NCBI GenBank assembly: GCA_903837355.1
Contig: CAILUI010000303.1
Location: forward strand, 43,405 to 107,404
Reading direction: 5' to 3'
From: an uncultured Victivallales bacterium
Lineage (GTDB): Bacteria > Verrucomicrobiota > Lentisphaeria > Oligosphaerales > JAFGRS01
Length of the DNA: 64,000 bases
Part shown: in pieces, positions 52,417-60,908 of the stretch
Numbering within the stretch: the first letter of the stretch is position 1
Layout of the letters: every line of letters begins with the position of its first letter
Notes under the pieces: model-generated
Seen by the model: only the letters and a program-made list of their open reading frames with translations
Databases searched by the model: none
Told to the model about the DNA's origin: nothing
Translations under genes and position numbers: made by a program

Positions 52417-54258
52417 TCAGGTCGGCCGGGCGCAGGGGAGCGCGGAGCTGACCAGGCCCTGGGGGCACGGATACGAGCGCTTGAGCGCGGCCGTCAGCGC
52501 GCCGAGGTCGAGGCCGATCGCGGTGCAGGTGCGTTGGAAGGCAGGGCTGTGCGGGGCCTTCAGCAGCACGGCCCAGAGCAGATCCGGCTCGCGCACCGAA
52601 CGCGAGCCCCCGCGCCAGGCCAGGTCGGCAGCCAGGCGTTGGCATTCGCAGACGTTGCGGGTAGGTCCGGGCTCGCCGTCGGCGTCCGCTGCCGGCAGGA
52701 CGTCGAGGAGTCTGCCGAACAGCGCGTCAGGGTCCACGCGAGCGCTGGCACAGAGTGTCGCGAGCAGGTCGCCCCGGGCCGCCAGCAGGCCGCCCAGCAG
52801 GTGCGCCATCTCCACCGACTCGCGGCGCTTGCGGCGAGCCAGCTTCCAGGCTTCACCATAGGCCCGGGCGACCGCGGGGTCGAAGGGGCTGTCCAGCGGC
52901 GTGATGGAGCCGTAGGGCGGCCGGGACGCCCCGATGTCGACGGCGCAGGCCCACGGCGTCGCGGCCAGGCGATTCCTGGCCGCGGCGACAGCGTCGGCGA
53001 ACGCGAGCGGGTCTGCCTGGAAGGCCCGCGCGACGCCCGTGGCTTCCACGACCAGCAGGCGTCCGGCGAGCCCTTCCCGGCGCAGGTACTGGAGGTCCTC
53101 GGTGACCGCTCGCGACCCCGGTGCGGGCCCCGTCCAGCACCCTGCCAACGCATGGCTCGGGGCCTGGCGCGTGGCGCCCGTCAGCAGGAGCAGAGGGAGC
53201 ACTCCGAGGTATTCGAGACCGGCGGCGAGCAGCGCCGCCAGGTCCAGGCAGGTGGCGCTGCCCGCCGTCCCCTGGTTGGCGAGGATACGATGCGGCGGCA
53301 GGATGGCCTGGTAGCGCTGCCCGTCAGGCAACTGCTCCTGGCGGGGGCCGGCGTAAGCGATGTGCCGGCGGTCACGGAGGACCGTGAACAGCGCCTCCAG
53401 GCAGAGCCGCTCGGCGTCTGGCCGGCCTGAGCGCAGCAGCTCTCCGACCGAGGCGACGTGGTGCTGTCGTTGCAGGCACTCCGTGGCTTCCTGGGCGAGC
53501 TGCTGCACGACCGGGCTCCGGGGTGAGACATAGGCCGCCAGCGTCCGCCAGAGGGGTGGGCTGCAGGGCCAGTCCCAGAGGCCGAGCACGTGGACGTCCC
53601 GTTCGACAGGCGCTTCTCCGGACTGGGCCTGGACCCGCAGTTGCGTCCGCCAGGGGTCCACCACGCCACGCAGCCGATCCGCGTCCAACCGGAGTTCGGC
53701 AGGCGGCAGGACCGCTGTAGCCCGCGGCGCCAGGGCAGGCACGCGCAGGCGCAGCCTTTCGCTGGCACCGACCACCTGCACCAGGCAGTCCCAGGCGGGC
53801 GCGGCGTCCGGCCCGAGGTTCCTGACGGTGAAGGGACCGGCAAGCGGCACACCGCAGTGCACGGTGGCATAGCTGAACGCTCGGATGTAGGGCGCCAGCA
53901 GGATCGTCTGGCCGTGGCGCAGGAACAGCCAGTCCGCGGGCACCGCCGTCCAGCACACGGCGCCGGTACGGATCAGCGCTCCCGGCGCGAAGCGCACCTT
54001 GCTGCGCCCTGCCAGCGCTTGGCCATCGACCTCGGTGACCAGCCTGCCGCCGAGATCCTCAATGAAGCAGAGCTCGTCCTCCTGCCAGAGGCGAGTGGAG
54101 TGCGGTCCGTCGCCACGGTCCGGCGTCACGAGGCCAGCCGCCGCCTGGCCCTCGGCGCCAGGGTCAAGGGGACCGAGGAATACCTCTTGGCGGTGGGTCA
54201 CGATCTCGGTCATCGTGCTGCCTGGCACCGCCGGCATTCTGAGGATCCTGAGGCCCAT
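52417..54258 (-). CDS. Multidomain protein: FHA-like, beta-sandwich, transglutaminase-like, Clp_N-like
   Basis: It has 613 residues and is cytosolic. Residues about 55-115 resemble an FHA-like beta sandwich (CFIEDLGGRLVTEVDGQ, KVRFAPGALIRTGAV), which is tentative. Residues about 140-215 look like an Ig/CARDB-type strand module. Residues about 235-445 resemble the transglutaminase-like domain found at the N-terminus of DUF4011-type helicase proteins: GSATCLDLAALLAAGLEYLG (Cys337), SHALAGCW (His369), ACAVDIGASR (Asp441). Residues about 480-605 contain two Clp_N-like repeats (VEMAHLLGGLLAARGDLLATL, VREPDLLWAVLLKAPHSP). These domains often meet in prokaryotic conflict or stress systems, where a peptidase-like domain and phosphopeptide reader work with a kinase. 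Its start is 24 bp after the kinase stop. Confidence 0.7.
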   Translation of the reverse strand: MGLRILRMPAVPGSTMTEIVTHRQEVFLGPLDPGAEGQAAAGLVTPDRGDGPHSTRLWQEDELCFIEDLGGRLVTEVDGQALAGRSKVRFAPGALIRTGAVCWTAVPADWLFLRHGQTILLAPYIRAFSYATVHCGVPLAGPFTVRNLGPDAAPAWDCLVQVVGASERLRLRVPALAPRATAVLPPAELRLDADRLRGVVDPWRTQLRVQAQSGEAPVERDVHVLGLWDWPCSPPLWRTLAAYVSPRSPVVQQLAQEATECLQRQHHVASVGELLRSGRPDAERLCLEALFTVLRDRRHIAYAGPRQEQLPDGQRYQAILPPHRILANQGTAGSATCLDLAALLAAGLEYLGVLPLLLLTGATRQAPSHALAGCWTGPAPGSRAVTEDLQYLRREGLAGRLLVVEATGVARAFQADPLAFADAVAAARNRLAATPWACAVDIGASRPPYGSITPLDSPFDPAVARAYGEAWKLARRKRRESVEMAHLLGGLLAARGDLLATLCASARVDPDALFGRLLDVLPAADADGEPGPTRNVCECQRLAADLAWRGGSRSVREPDLLWAVLLKAPHSPAFQRTCTAIGLDLGALTAALKRSYPCPQGLVSSALPCARPT

Positions 54259-54282
54259 GCATTCCCCCGTCGTGCGACATCC

Positions 54283-56286
54283 CTAACGGGGATGGTTCGG
54301 CGCGTCCGGCTCGCCCGTGCGCTGCAGCGACTCGGCCAGGCGTTCCTGGGCGGCGGTAACCCAGGCACATTGCGCCGGATCGCCAGCGGCCAGTTTCAGG
54401 TAATGGCGCCAACTGGCGGCGGCCTCGGCGCGGCCCAAGTCGGTCTCCGCTTCCGCCTTCTTGAACCATGCGTCGGCGAAGCGGGGGCGTAGTGCCAGGG
54501 CGCGATCGTAGTCACGGATGGCGTCATCCAGGTGCCCGAGATCCGACAGGCAGCAGCCCCGGTGGTGCCAGGCGCGGGCGTTACGGTCATCCAGGGCCAG
54601 AGCGCGATCCAGACTCTCGATGCCTTTCTTACCGTTCCCGAGACGGCGCTGGCAGTACCCGCTCACGACCCAGGCGCCGCTGAGCGTGGGGTCCAGGGCC
54701 AGGGCCCGGGCACAGCAGTCCAGGGCTTCATTGTACTGCTCCAGTTGGCTCAGGCTGATCGCCTGGTTGTACAGGGCCGGACTGTAGAGGGGATCGATGG
54801 CCAGTGCCTGACGCGCGCAACGTCGCGCCTCCTCATAGCGCCCGAGTTGGTTGAGCGTATTGCTCTTGTTGTTCCAGGCCACCACATCATAGGGGTCGAT
54901 GTGGATGGCTTCGCTGAAGGAGCATACGGCGTCCGTGTAGCGCTGCAGGTGAACGAGGACGCTTCCCTGATGGTTCAGGGTGTAGCCGAGGTGGGGCTCG
55001 ATCTCCAGCGCCCGTCTGAACGAAGCCAGGGCTTCGTCATACTGCTCCAGGTCCTCCCAGCAGCAACCGCGATTGGTCCAGGCATAGGGGTTTCGTGGCT
55101 CACGGGCCAGGGCCTGGTCGAAACAGCCGATGGCTTCGCGGTGCCGCTTCAGGGCTCGGAGCGCGGTGCCCTTGTTGTTCCAAGCGTTCGCGTTGTGCGG
55201 GTCTGCGTCGAGCGCGCGGTCAAAGCACTGGATGGCCTCCGTGAAGTGGCTGAGCAAGCACAGGGTACGACCCTTGTTGTACCAGAATGCCGTTCCGCGC
55301 GGCGCCACCGGCGGGACGCTCACGCTCTGGCCTGCATGCCTGCGGAGGAGAACGGCCAATTCCTCCCGCAGGGCGCGGAAGTCCGGGAAGCGTTGTGTTG
55401 GACAGGGCGACAGGCAGCGCCGGACGGCGCTGTCCAGAGGGCCCTCGACGCCCCGCACGAGTCCACGCATCTGGAGGTCGTACACCGCCTCCTCGTCCCG
55501 GCAGGCACAGAAGGGCGTTTCCTGACTACCGGTGGCCATCTGCCAGAGGACCAGGCCGAAGGAGTACACGTCGCTGCGCACGTCGCCCGGCTCGCCACGG
55601 TATAGCTCCGGTGCGCTATACCCCAGCGTGCCCCCCGCCCGCTCCGTCGTTGGCGGGCTGCCGACGGCCGCCAGGCCGAAGTCGCTGACCCGCGCCGTCC
55701 GCTCCGCGGTGATCAGGATGTTAGCCGGCTTCAGGTCGCGATGGCAGCGGATGCCGCAGGCCCGGGCGTGTTCCATGCCGTAGCAGCATTGGACCGCCCA
55801 GCGCAGCGCCTGCCCCAGCTCCAGGGGCTCCCGGTTGCCAGGCAGATGATCCAGCAGGGTCACGCGCTTGGCGCCATCGGGAGCGACGTAGTCCGTAGCG
55901 ACGAAGGGGCGGCCGGAGAAGACCTCCACCCAGCGTGCCGGCAGGATGAACGGGTGTTCCTCGATCTGTGTCCAGGTCAGGGCCTCTCTCTGGAAGGACT
56001 GCCGCTGCGCGGCGCTGTCCATAAGCTCGTTGCGCAGTGTCTTGAGGGCCACAATGTCACCGGTATCGTGGCAGCGGGCCTGGTAGACGACACCGAAGCC
56101 GCCCCTGCCGAGCAGTGCGAGCACGGTGTAGCGCCCGCCCAGTACGGTCCCCGGCGGGTAGAGGTGCGGCTCGGGCGCCCCAGGCTGGTCACCGTTCCGC
56201 GGCACGGCCGGCGCTGACGCGCCGGTTCGCGGGCCGGCGGAAGCGGCACCGGCGGCGGTCTGGCCGAACGACGGGGGCTGCCTCAT
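54283..56286 (-). CDS. Hanks-type Ser/Thr protein kinase with C-terminal TPRs
   Basis: It has 667 residues. The kinase domain has the Gly loop GRGGFG (60-65), Lys82, HRDLKPAN (182-189), DFG (202-204) and APE (225-227), so it looks active. From about 330 the protein is a run of TPRs (AFWYNKGRTLCLLSHFTEAIQCFDRAL, NAWNNKGTALRALKRHREAIGCF and about ten more). No transmembrane segment is visible, so it is probably cytosolic, unlike PknB-type receptors. Its start overlaps the anti-sigma-like gene by 4 bases. In this kind of unit the kinase is thought to phosphorylate FHA or sigma partners; the FHA-like gene is next. Confidence 0.93.
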   Translation of the reverse strand: MRQPPSFGQTAAGAASAGPRTGASAPAVPRNGDQPGAPEPHLYPPGTVLGGRYTVLALLGRGGFGVVYQARCHDTGDIVALKTLRNELMDSAAQRQSFQREALTWTQIEEHPFILPARWVEVFSGRPFVATDYVAPDGAKRVTLLDHLPGNREPLELGQALRWAVQCCYGMEHARACGIRCHRDLKPANILITAERTARVSDFGLAAVGSPPTTERAGGTLGYSAPELYRGEPGDVRSDVYSFGLVLWQMATGSQETPFCACRDEEAVYDLQMRGLVRGVEGPLDSAVRRCLSPCPTQRFPDFRALREELAVLLRRHAGQSVSVPPVAPRGTAFWYNKGRTLCLLSHFTEAIQCFDRALDADPHNANAWNNKGTALRALKRHREAIGCFDQALAREPRNPYAWTNRGCCWEDLEQYDEALASFRRALEIEPHLGYTLNHQGSVLVHLQRYTDAVCSFSEAIHIDPYDVVAWNNKSNTLNQLGRYEEARRCARQALAIDPLYSPALYNQAISLSQLEQYNEALDCCARALALDPTLSGAWVVSGYCQRRLGNGKKGIESLDRALALDDRNARAWHHRGCCLSDLGHLDDAIRDYDRALALRPRFADAWFKKAEAETDLGRAEAAASWRHYLKLAAGDPAQCAWVTAAQERLAESLQRTGEPDAPNHPR

Positions 56287-57125
56287 GCCCCGGACCCCAG
56301 GGTCACATCCAGGCTGTCCTCGCCGTCCAGTTCGATCGCGTAGACCCCGTCCGGCACGTCATCGAACTCCGCCACGACCGCGGCCTCGCCCTCGATCGGC
56401 AGGAACTCGACGACCCGCGGCGGCACGGCCGCATCGAGCGCCAGGAGGGCCGAGAGTGAGGGCAGGGAGCCGCCGGGAGCGGCGTAGACTTTCACGGCAA
56501 CCCGGCGCCGGCGGCTGTCCACCAGCAGTTGGAGGACACGCATCCCGTGTTGGTGAACTTCGGCCACCGCCGCCTGCGGGCAACGGGCGTCGATGGCCAC
56601 GGCCTGGAGCAGTTCGCCCGTGCTCTCTTCGGCGCGGCCCTCCAGGAGCAACTCGTTGCCGCGCTCAAGGTGCTGCCTGAGGCGGCCCACCTCCTCGGGG
56701 GAACCGACGCCGGCATAGGCGAGTTGGTGTACCAGTTTGCAGCCCGTGGGTACGTGTGCCGTCGCCGCCGCCAGGCTCCGCGCGCCGTCAAGCAGGACCT
56801 TGATATCCTGCCCGGCGCCGGTGGCCAGGCGCTTCAGCCAGCGGAGCGCCCGGCGGACGACATCGGGAGCGGAAGCGTCCCCCATCTGGCGCAGGGCTTT
56901 GGCCAACTGCCAGTGCCGGTACGCGCGTCCATAGTCGGCAGCCGTCCAGGACAGGTAGGGCGCCGCGCCGTGCTCGCGGAGCTGGCGCAGGGCCCGAATC
57001 TCGCTTCGGCACGGCTCGCAGTCCGCCAGGTGCAGGTCAATGTGCAGACGCTCCGCGTCGGAGGGTCGATCCGCCACGTAGCGGAGGGCAACCTCCAGGC
57101 TGGGATGGGCCGAGTCGCTTGCCAT
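56283..57125 (-). CDS. Zinc-type anti-sigma-like protein
   Basis: I chose ATG 57125, with CGGAG 7 bases upstream, giving 280 residues; ATG 57131 is too close to the ribosome-binding site. The N-terminus has a ZAS-type His-x3-Cys-x2-Cys motif (HLADCEPC, His32, Cys36, Cys39), preceded by His28. A helical region and a beta-rich C-terminus follow (VAVKVYAAPGGSLPS, VYAIELDGEDSLDVTLG). No membrane segment is visible, so it would be a cytosolic anti-sigma or redox/zinc sensor. It is 48 bp downstream of the sigma gene and overlaps the kinase gene by 4 bases, the usual order for sigma and its regulator. Confidence 0.75.
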   Translation of the reverse strand: MASDSAHPSLEVALRYVADRPSDAERLHIDLHLADCEPCRSEIRALRQLREHGAAPYLSWTAADYGRAYRHWQLAKALRQMGDASAPDVVRRALRWLKRLATGAGQDIKVLLDGARSLAAATAHVPTGCKLVHQLAYAGVGSPEEVGRLRQHLERGNELLLEGRAEESTGELLQAVAIDARCPQAAVAEVHQHGMRVLQLLVDSRRRRVAVKVYAAPGGSLPSLSALLALDAAVPPRVVEFLPIEGEAAVVAEFDDVPDGVYAIELDGEDSLDVTLGSGA

Positions 57126-57173
57126 CGTCATTCTCCGTACCGCAGCTCTACGGACGATCCACCGTGCCGTCGT

Positions 57174-58205
57174 TTACTCGTCGTGGGCTGCCGTGTCGTC
57201 GCAGGGGGCCAGATGCCGCAGCATGCAACGTCTACAGACAGGGAGCGTCAGAGGTTGGTCAGGGGGGGCGGCCGGGACGACCGCCGCGGCCTCTGCCGTC
57301 GCCTCGTCCGCGCTCTCGTCGTCGTCCTTGCTCACGCGGGCCTGCACGCGCAGTTTCACTTTGTAGCACCAGTCGGCAATAGCCGCCGGGAAAGCCCGCT
57401 TGCTGCCCACGCGCTTCTTGCCCACCATCGTGGGACCCACATGGTAGTCGCGCAGGCAGGTGTCGGCGACCTCGCGGTCGGCGATGGGCTTGAACAGCTC
57501 CGCGGAGGCGGGGTCTGTGCGCACCAGCTTCCGGACGCTGACCTGCAGTCGCTCCCGCAGCGGCTCAAGGTCCGCCTCCAGCCGGTGCACGTCCGCCACT
57601 CCCGACTGTCGCACGAACTCCAGCACGTACTGGTCCGCTAGTTTCGCCAGCGCCGTACCCCCGTGCTGGTAGCCGACCTGTGCAGGGGCCCCCTCCATGC
57701 CACGGTTACTGGGGTGGCTGTTCAGGCACACGGAGAACCCGTAGGCGAGTTGCTGGTGCGGGTAGCCCCCGCAGTGGAAGACCAGCCGATGTACCTGGCG
57801 GAAGGAGGTCGTCTGCATGAGCAAGTCGTCCTCGATCTGGGCCATCTCGTCAGGCCCGGGGGCCTGATCCACCGGCTCGGGCGGTGGCTCGGGACCGGGA
57901 CCGGGCGGCGGCAGGACGACCTCCGTCTTCTTCTTCTTCTGTAGCTGCCTGACAATGTACGTCGCAAAGCCTGCCACTACCCACGTGTAGAAGGCACCCA
58001 CGTCTGCGTTATAGCCTGCTCGAGTGGGTGAATCGGGTGGGTTGTGGAAGCGCTTGATCACTCTCTTCCACGTCTCCTGTGCGGCATCCTCCGCCCGTTG
58101 CTGGTCACACCAGAGATTGAGCCGGAAGTAGCCGATCAGCGCCTGATGGTGTGCCGCGATCAGCGTCTCCATGTCCCGGTAACGCCCGTCGGACGTATCG
58201 TTCAT
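57174..58205 (-). CDS. ECF-like sigma factor, divergent
   Basis: I chose ATG 58205, giving 343 residues; a reading from 58277 would cover the putative promoter. Residues 12-54 match sigma region 2 (LIAAHHQALIGYFRLNLWC, RAEDAAQETWKRVIKRF; compare AEDxxQETF). A KKKK stretch and a Pro-rich linker (about 97-120) follow. The part expected to hold region 4 (about 235-310) has no helix-turn-helix I can clearly align. The C-terminus has a Cys/His cluster (CRRCMLRHLAPC), possibly zinc-binding. It is longer than typical ECF sigma factors. It is the first gene of the block and likely directs its transcription with the adjacent anti-sigma-like protein. Confidence 0.72.
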   Translation of the reverse strand: MNDTSDGRYRDMETLIAAHHQALIGYFRLNLWCDQQRAEDAAQETWKRVIKRFHNPPDSPTRAGYNADVGAFYTWVVAGFATYIVRQLQKKKKTEVVLPPPGPGPEPPPEPVDQAPGPDEMAQIEDDLLMQTTSFRQVHRLVFHCGGYPHQQLAYGFSVCLNSHPSNRGMEGAPAQVGYQHGGTALAKLADQYVLEFVRQSGVADVHRLEADLEPLRERLQVSVRKLVRTDPASAELFKPIADREVADTCLRDYHVGPTMVGKKRVGSKRAFPAAIADWCYKVKLRVQARVSKDDDESADEATAEAAAVVPAAPPDQPLTLPVCRRCMLRHLAPCDDTAAHDE

Positions 58206-58247
58206 GCCGCACCTCGCCTCGTCTACGCAGCTCGAGAAACCCAGGCG

Positions 58248-58277
58248 AGTATAGCATCCGGACGACCCCAAATGCAA
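58248..58277 (-). promoter_or_regulatory. Putative sigma70-type promoter of the sigma/kinase block
   Basis: On the minus strand TTGCAT (58277-58272) and TATACT (58253-58248) are 18 bases apart. The -10 is strong and the -35 weak. Transcription would start about 36 bases before ATG 58205. It would drive the sigma, anti-sigma, kinase and following genes. Confidence 0.5.
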
Positions 58278-58328
58278 GGACAGCGGACCGTGTTGGGCAA
58301 TGCTTCGGCGATGCCTGCGCGGACCTGC

Positions 58329-59354
58329 TTACGGTTCGCTGCAGACTCCTATCCTGAGGTCGGGAGCGGAGGTGTTGTGCACGGAACGTACCGCCCGCAT
58401 AAAGGTGAAGTACGGCCCGGTGACTTCGGTGAAGCTAAGGATGCCCGCGGTACCGGCGTTGCTCTGGATCCGATCGACGTCGGCATTGCCGTCCGCCACG
58501 AACATGCTGCGGAAGATGGCCGCCGGCTGGCGGCTGCTCAGGGGGTAGCCGAGGCCCACGCGGATCGTCAACTGCGAACGGTTCAGCGTGTGCACGGCAA
58601 TCGTGGCGGTACTGCCGTCCCGGTACGTCAGGTCGAAGCGATCCGCAACCGGGTCGTAGACCAGGCTCGCAATCTGCGCCACGGGGCGTTTCGCGCTCGG
58701 ATCCGCCGGGCCGATCAGCACCGATGAGCCGAAGCAGGTATCATGGTTGGGCTTGTCGGCCGGCGCTTGCGGCTTGAGCCGGAGGTTGCCATCCATGTAG
58801 ATCACCATGACCTCGGGGAAAAGACGGGTCGAGTCGATACAGCGGATCAAGCGCACGAAGTGTACCGGGGAGGTACGTCCCCCGGCCAGCGACGCGGCCA
58901 TGGTGTCAGCGAGGAACCAGCGTTCGACGCGCACACCCGTCAGCACGGTGCGGCCGTCATCGAACAGCTTGCGGGTCTCCGGAGTGAAGGGAAAGTCGCG
59001 GGCGTCGTTCGTCGCGCAGTTCGTGAAATTCGCCTCGCAGTTGTCGTCGCGGAGATCGCCCTGCGGATGTGTCGCGGTGATCTCAAGGGTGCGTACGCCG
59101 GGGGCCGCAAACAGGGGTACCGCGATGTTGTCCTCCTCGGCGCACAGGGTGGGTTGCGAGGCGTTTCGTGCCGTCAGGAGCTGTGGGCCGGCGGTGTTTG
59201 GCGTTGGCAGCGTGGCGGCAACGGTGGCGGCGGCGCGGGCTGCGGGCGCCGCCGCGGGGCGGGGCTTCCCGGCCTCCGTACACCCGGCCAGGAGCAGGGC
59301 AGCCAGCCAGCCGTGGGACCAGTACCGGAACGCGCGGTTTCCTGAAGGTGTCAT
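58329..59354 (-). CDS. Uncharacterised lipoprotein
   Basis: I chose ATG 59354, which has GGAG 8 bases upstream, giving 341 residues. The N-terminus is a type II signal peptide (WLAALLLAGC, lipobox LAGC). An Ala-rich linker follows (AAAPAARAAATVAATLP). The mature part has paired Cys residues (LCAEED, DDNCEANFTNCATND, LIRCID, DTCFGSS), suggesting disulfides in the envelope, and a beta-rich C-terminus ending RIGVCSEP. No family is recognised. It is upstream of, and on the same strand as, the sigma block, separated by 123 bp containing the putative promoter. Confidence 0.72.
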   Translation of the reverse strand: MTPSGNRAFRYWSHGWLAALLLAGCTEAGKPRPAAAPAARAAATVAATLPTPNTAGPQLLTARNASQPTLCAEEDNIAVPLFAAPGVRTLEITATHPQGDLRDDNCEANFTNCATNDARDFPFTPETRKLFDDGRTVLTGVRVERWFLADTMAASLAGGRTSPVHFVRLIRCIDSTRLFPEVMVIYMDGNLRLKPQAPADKPNHDTCFGSSVLIGPADPSAKRPVAQIASLVYDPVADRFDLTYRDGSTATIAVHTLNRSQLTIRVGLGYPLSSRQPAAIFRSMFVADGNADVDRIQSNAGTAGILSFTEVTGPYFTFMRAVRSVHNTSAPDLRIGVCSEP

Positions 59355-59686
59355 GTGCGGAGCTCCTTGTTGGACTGCGGGGTGTGGAGGGTGCAGGGAC
59401 TGGTCTGTAGGTTTACCAATCCAGCCTCTGGCCGTAGCCGCTGCCGGCTTCGCAGCGGTAACCGCCGCTCCTGTGAAACAAGAGCTCGCGGGGTGCAGGG
59501 CACCCGTGGACGCTCGCGCTCCAGCCGTGTTTCTTTCGGGTCGTGACCGGCCGCCGGCCGCGGCCGGAGGGGCGCTCTTGTGAAACTGTATCACGCGGGT
59601 CAGGTCCGGGGACATGTCTGATGCTCCAGTTGCCGTCTTGCTCAGCCTCGTGGGGGCGACTCGTCTCGGTGGCCGGCGACAGACTG
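59355..59686 (-). other. 332-bp gap, possibly decayed coding sequence
   Basis: This gap lies between the lipoprotein start and the 81-codon ORF. On the minus strand the frame beginning VSYSVGLGLFTEAFGGDSL (from about 59745) has G/C in most third positions and may be the shifted continuation of the 59687-59932 ORF. I see nothing else I can support. Confidence 0.35.
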
Positions 59687-59932
59687 TCACCGCCGAAGGC
59701 CTCCGTGAAGAGCCCCAGGCCTACACTGTAGCTGACATGAGGCATTGAACTCCAGGCTGAACCCCAGCGCCGCGAGCGGGCGGTCCACAGCCGGCGCGAT
59801 CGGCACGCTCACCGTGGTCGGCAGGGCCGTGACGGTGATCTGCGGCGCGCTCAGTGTGTTCCCGGCTGCCAGCGCGCCGAGAGCCGACCCCAGAGCGGCC
59901 ATGGCCGCAACTCGTCGCAAGAGGTTACGCAC
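59687..59932 (-). pseudogene. Short secreted-protein remnant, likely frameshifted
   Basis: GTG 59932 is preceded by GGAGAG with good spacing, and the product begins with a clear signal peptide (MRNLLRRVAAMAALGSALGALAAG). After about residue 63 (LEFNA) the codon pattern in this frame becomes poor, while the +1 frame (VSYSVGLGLFTEAFGG) keeps the GC-rich third-position pattern of neighbouring genes. It is therefore probably a frameshifted gene, or a sequencing error, rather than a true 81-residue protein. The function is unknown. Confidence 0.45.
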
Positions 59933-59947
59933 GTCGTCTCTCCTCGA

Positions 59948-60405
59948 TCAGCGGTCTGCGGAGCTGATCTTGATCTCGTTGCCATTACGGTCGAAGGCTT
60001 TGGCTACGGAGAAGCAGACCAGCGGCTTGTCGGTGTCCAGGCAGACGGCTACACGCATTGTCCCGGTCTGGGCGTTCCTGCCGAGGGCCTCGAGAGAGAC
60101 CCGGTCCCCCGCCGCCGCGCCAGCACCCGCCAGAAGTCCGGCGGCGGCGCTGGCCTCGCCCGCCGCGATGCTCGCGATCACCGTGCCGTTGGTGGTCATG
60201 CCGCTGACCGCCACGTTGTAGGCGTACCGCTTCCGGTCACCGTCGCGGTAGTCGCTGCGGACGGGCCGCTTAGAGCCACGTCGCCAGTGGCGAAATTCGT
60301 CACCGTCGTGCTGATGTACCCAATACGCCTGACGCGGCGTGGGCCAGCACTAGGCTGGCAACGAACAGAAAGCCCCAGGTCAGCGTTCGCCCAGACCGGT
60401 GGTGG
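59948..60405 (-). pseudogene. Frameshifted remnant of a secreted Ig-like-repeat protein
   Basis: Read on the minus strand, three pieces in different frames fit one protein. They are a signal-peptide-like start (LTWGFLFVASLVLAHAASG, about 60330-60390), then VTNFATGDVALSG and ATTATVTGSGT, then YNVAVSGMTTNGTVIASIAAG (from about 60223). The last two pieces together match the typical 'FATGDV-LSG...TATVTG...YNVAVSGMT-GTVIASI' bacterial Ig-like module. A one-base deletion (or two-base insertion) near 60225 would join them, and a second shift lies near 60325. The 3' part (AGDRVSLEALGRNAQTGTMRVAVCLDTDKP) is intact to 59948. Confidence 0.55.
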
Positions 60406-60908
60406 CGCCCCAGGTCAGGACGGCCGCCGGTATCGCCCAGTCCTCCCGGCAACCCACGAATGCCCGCGGGATGCACCCGCGGTTCACCTGCCGGGCTTGG
60501 GTGCGGCGCACCTTGCCGGTTGGCTACACGGATCCGTTGGACGTCTTGTTCCTTCACGCCATCCTCCTCGGTTTGGGTTGCCGGGGCCATGGACTTCCCC
60601 CGGATCCCGGCGCTTCGTTACCGCGGTTGCCGATCTCCGACCGAACAGAGCCCCTACTGGCGCATCTGCCCGATCTACGGCGGAGTAGCAGACCTCTCGC
60701 GGCAGCGGACTGACTTCCCTCCTCTGCGGCCTGTTGATAGCGATTCCTGAGCCGGCCGCCCAGCCCGTGCCATTGGCCCAGTGCCTCTGGCGCTTCGCTG
60801 AGTACGCGTCCGGCCCGCAGCACTCGGCGGTGCCCGAGCTCCTCCCCGGACCCCGGTTCCCGTACCCGTTCCCGATTTCAGCCCTCCCGCGCCGCCGTCC
60901 CGGTTCCG
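60406..60908. other. 503-bp stretch with no supported gene
   Basis: ORFs here on both strands are rich in Arg, Gly and Pro and show no domain or good ribosome-binding site. It lies upstream of the decayed secreted-protein remnant and downstream of the dnaE2-like stop. I see no clear terminator. It may be decayed coding DNA. Confidence 0.4.
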
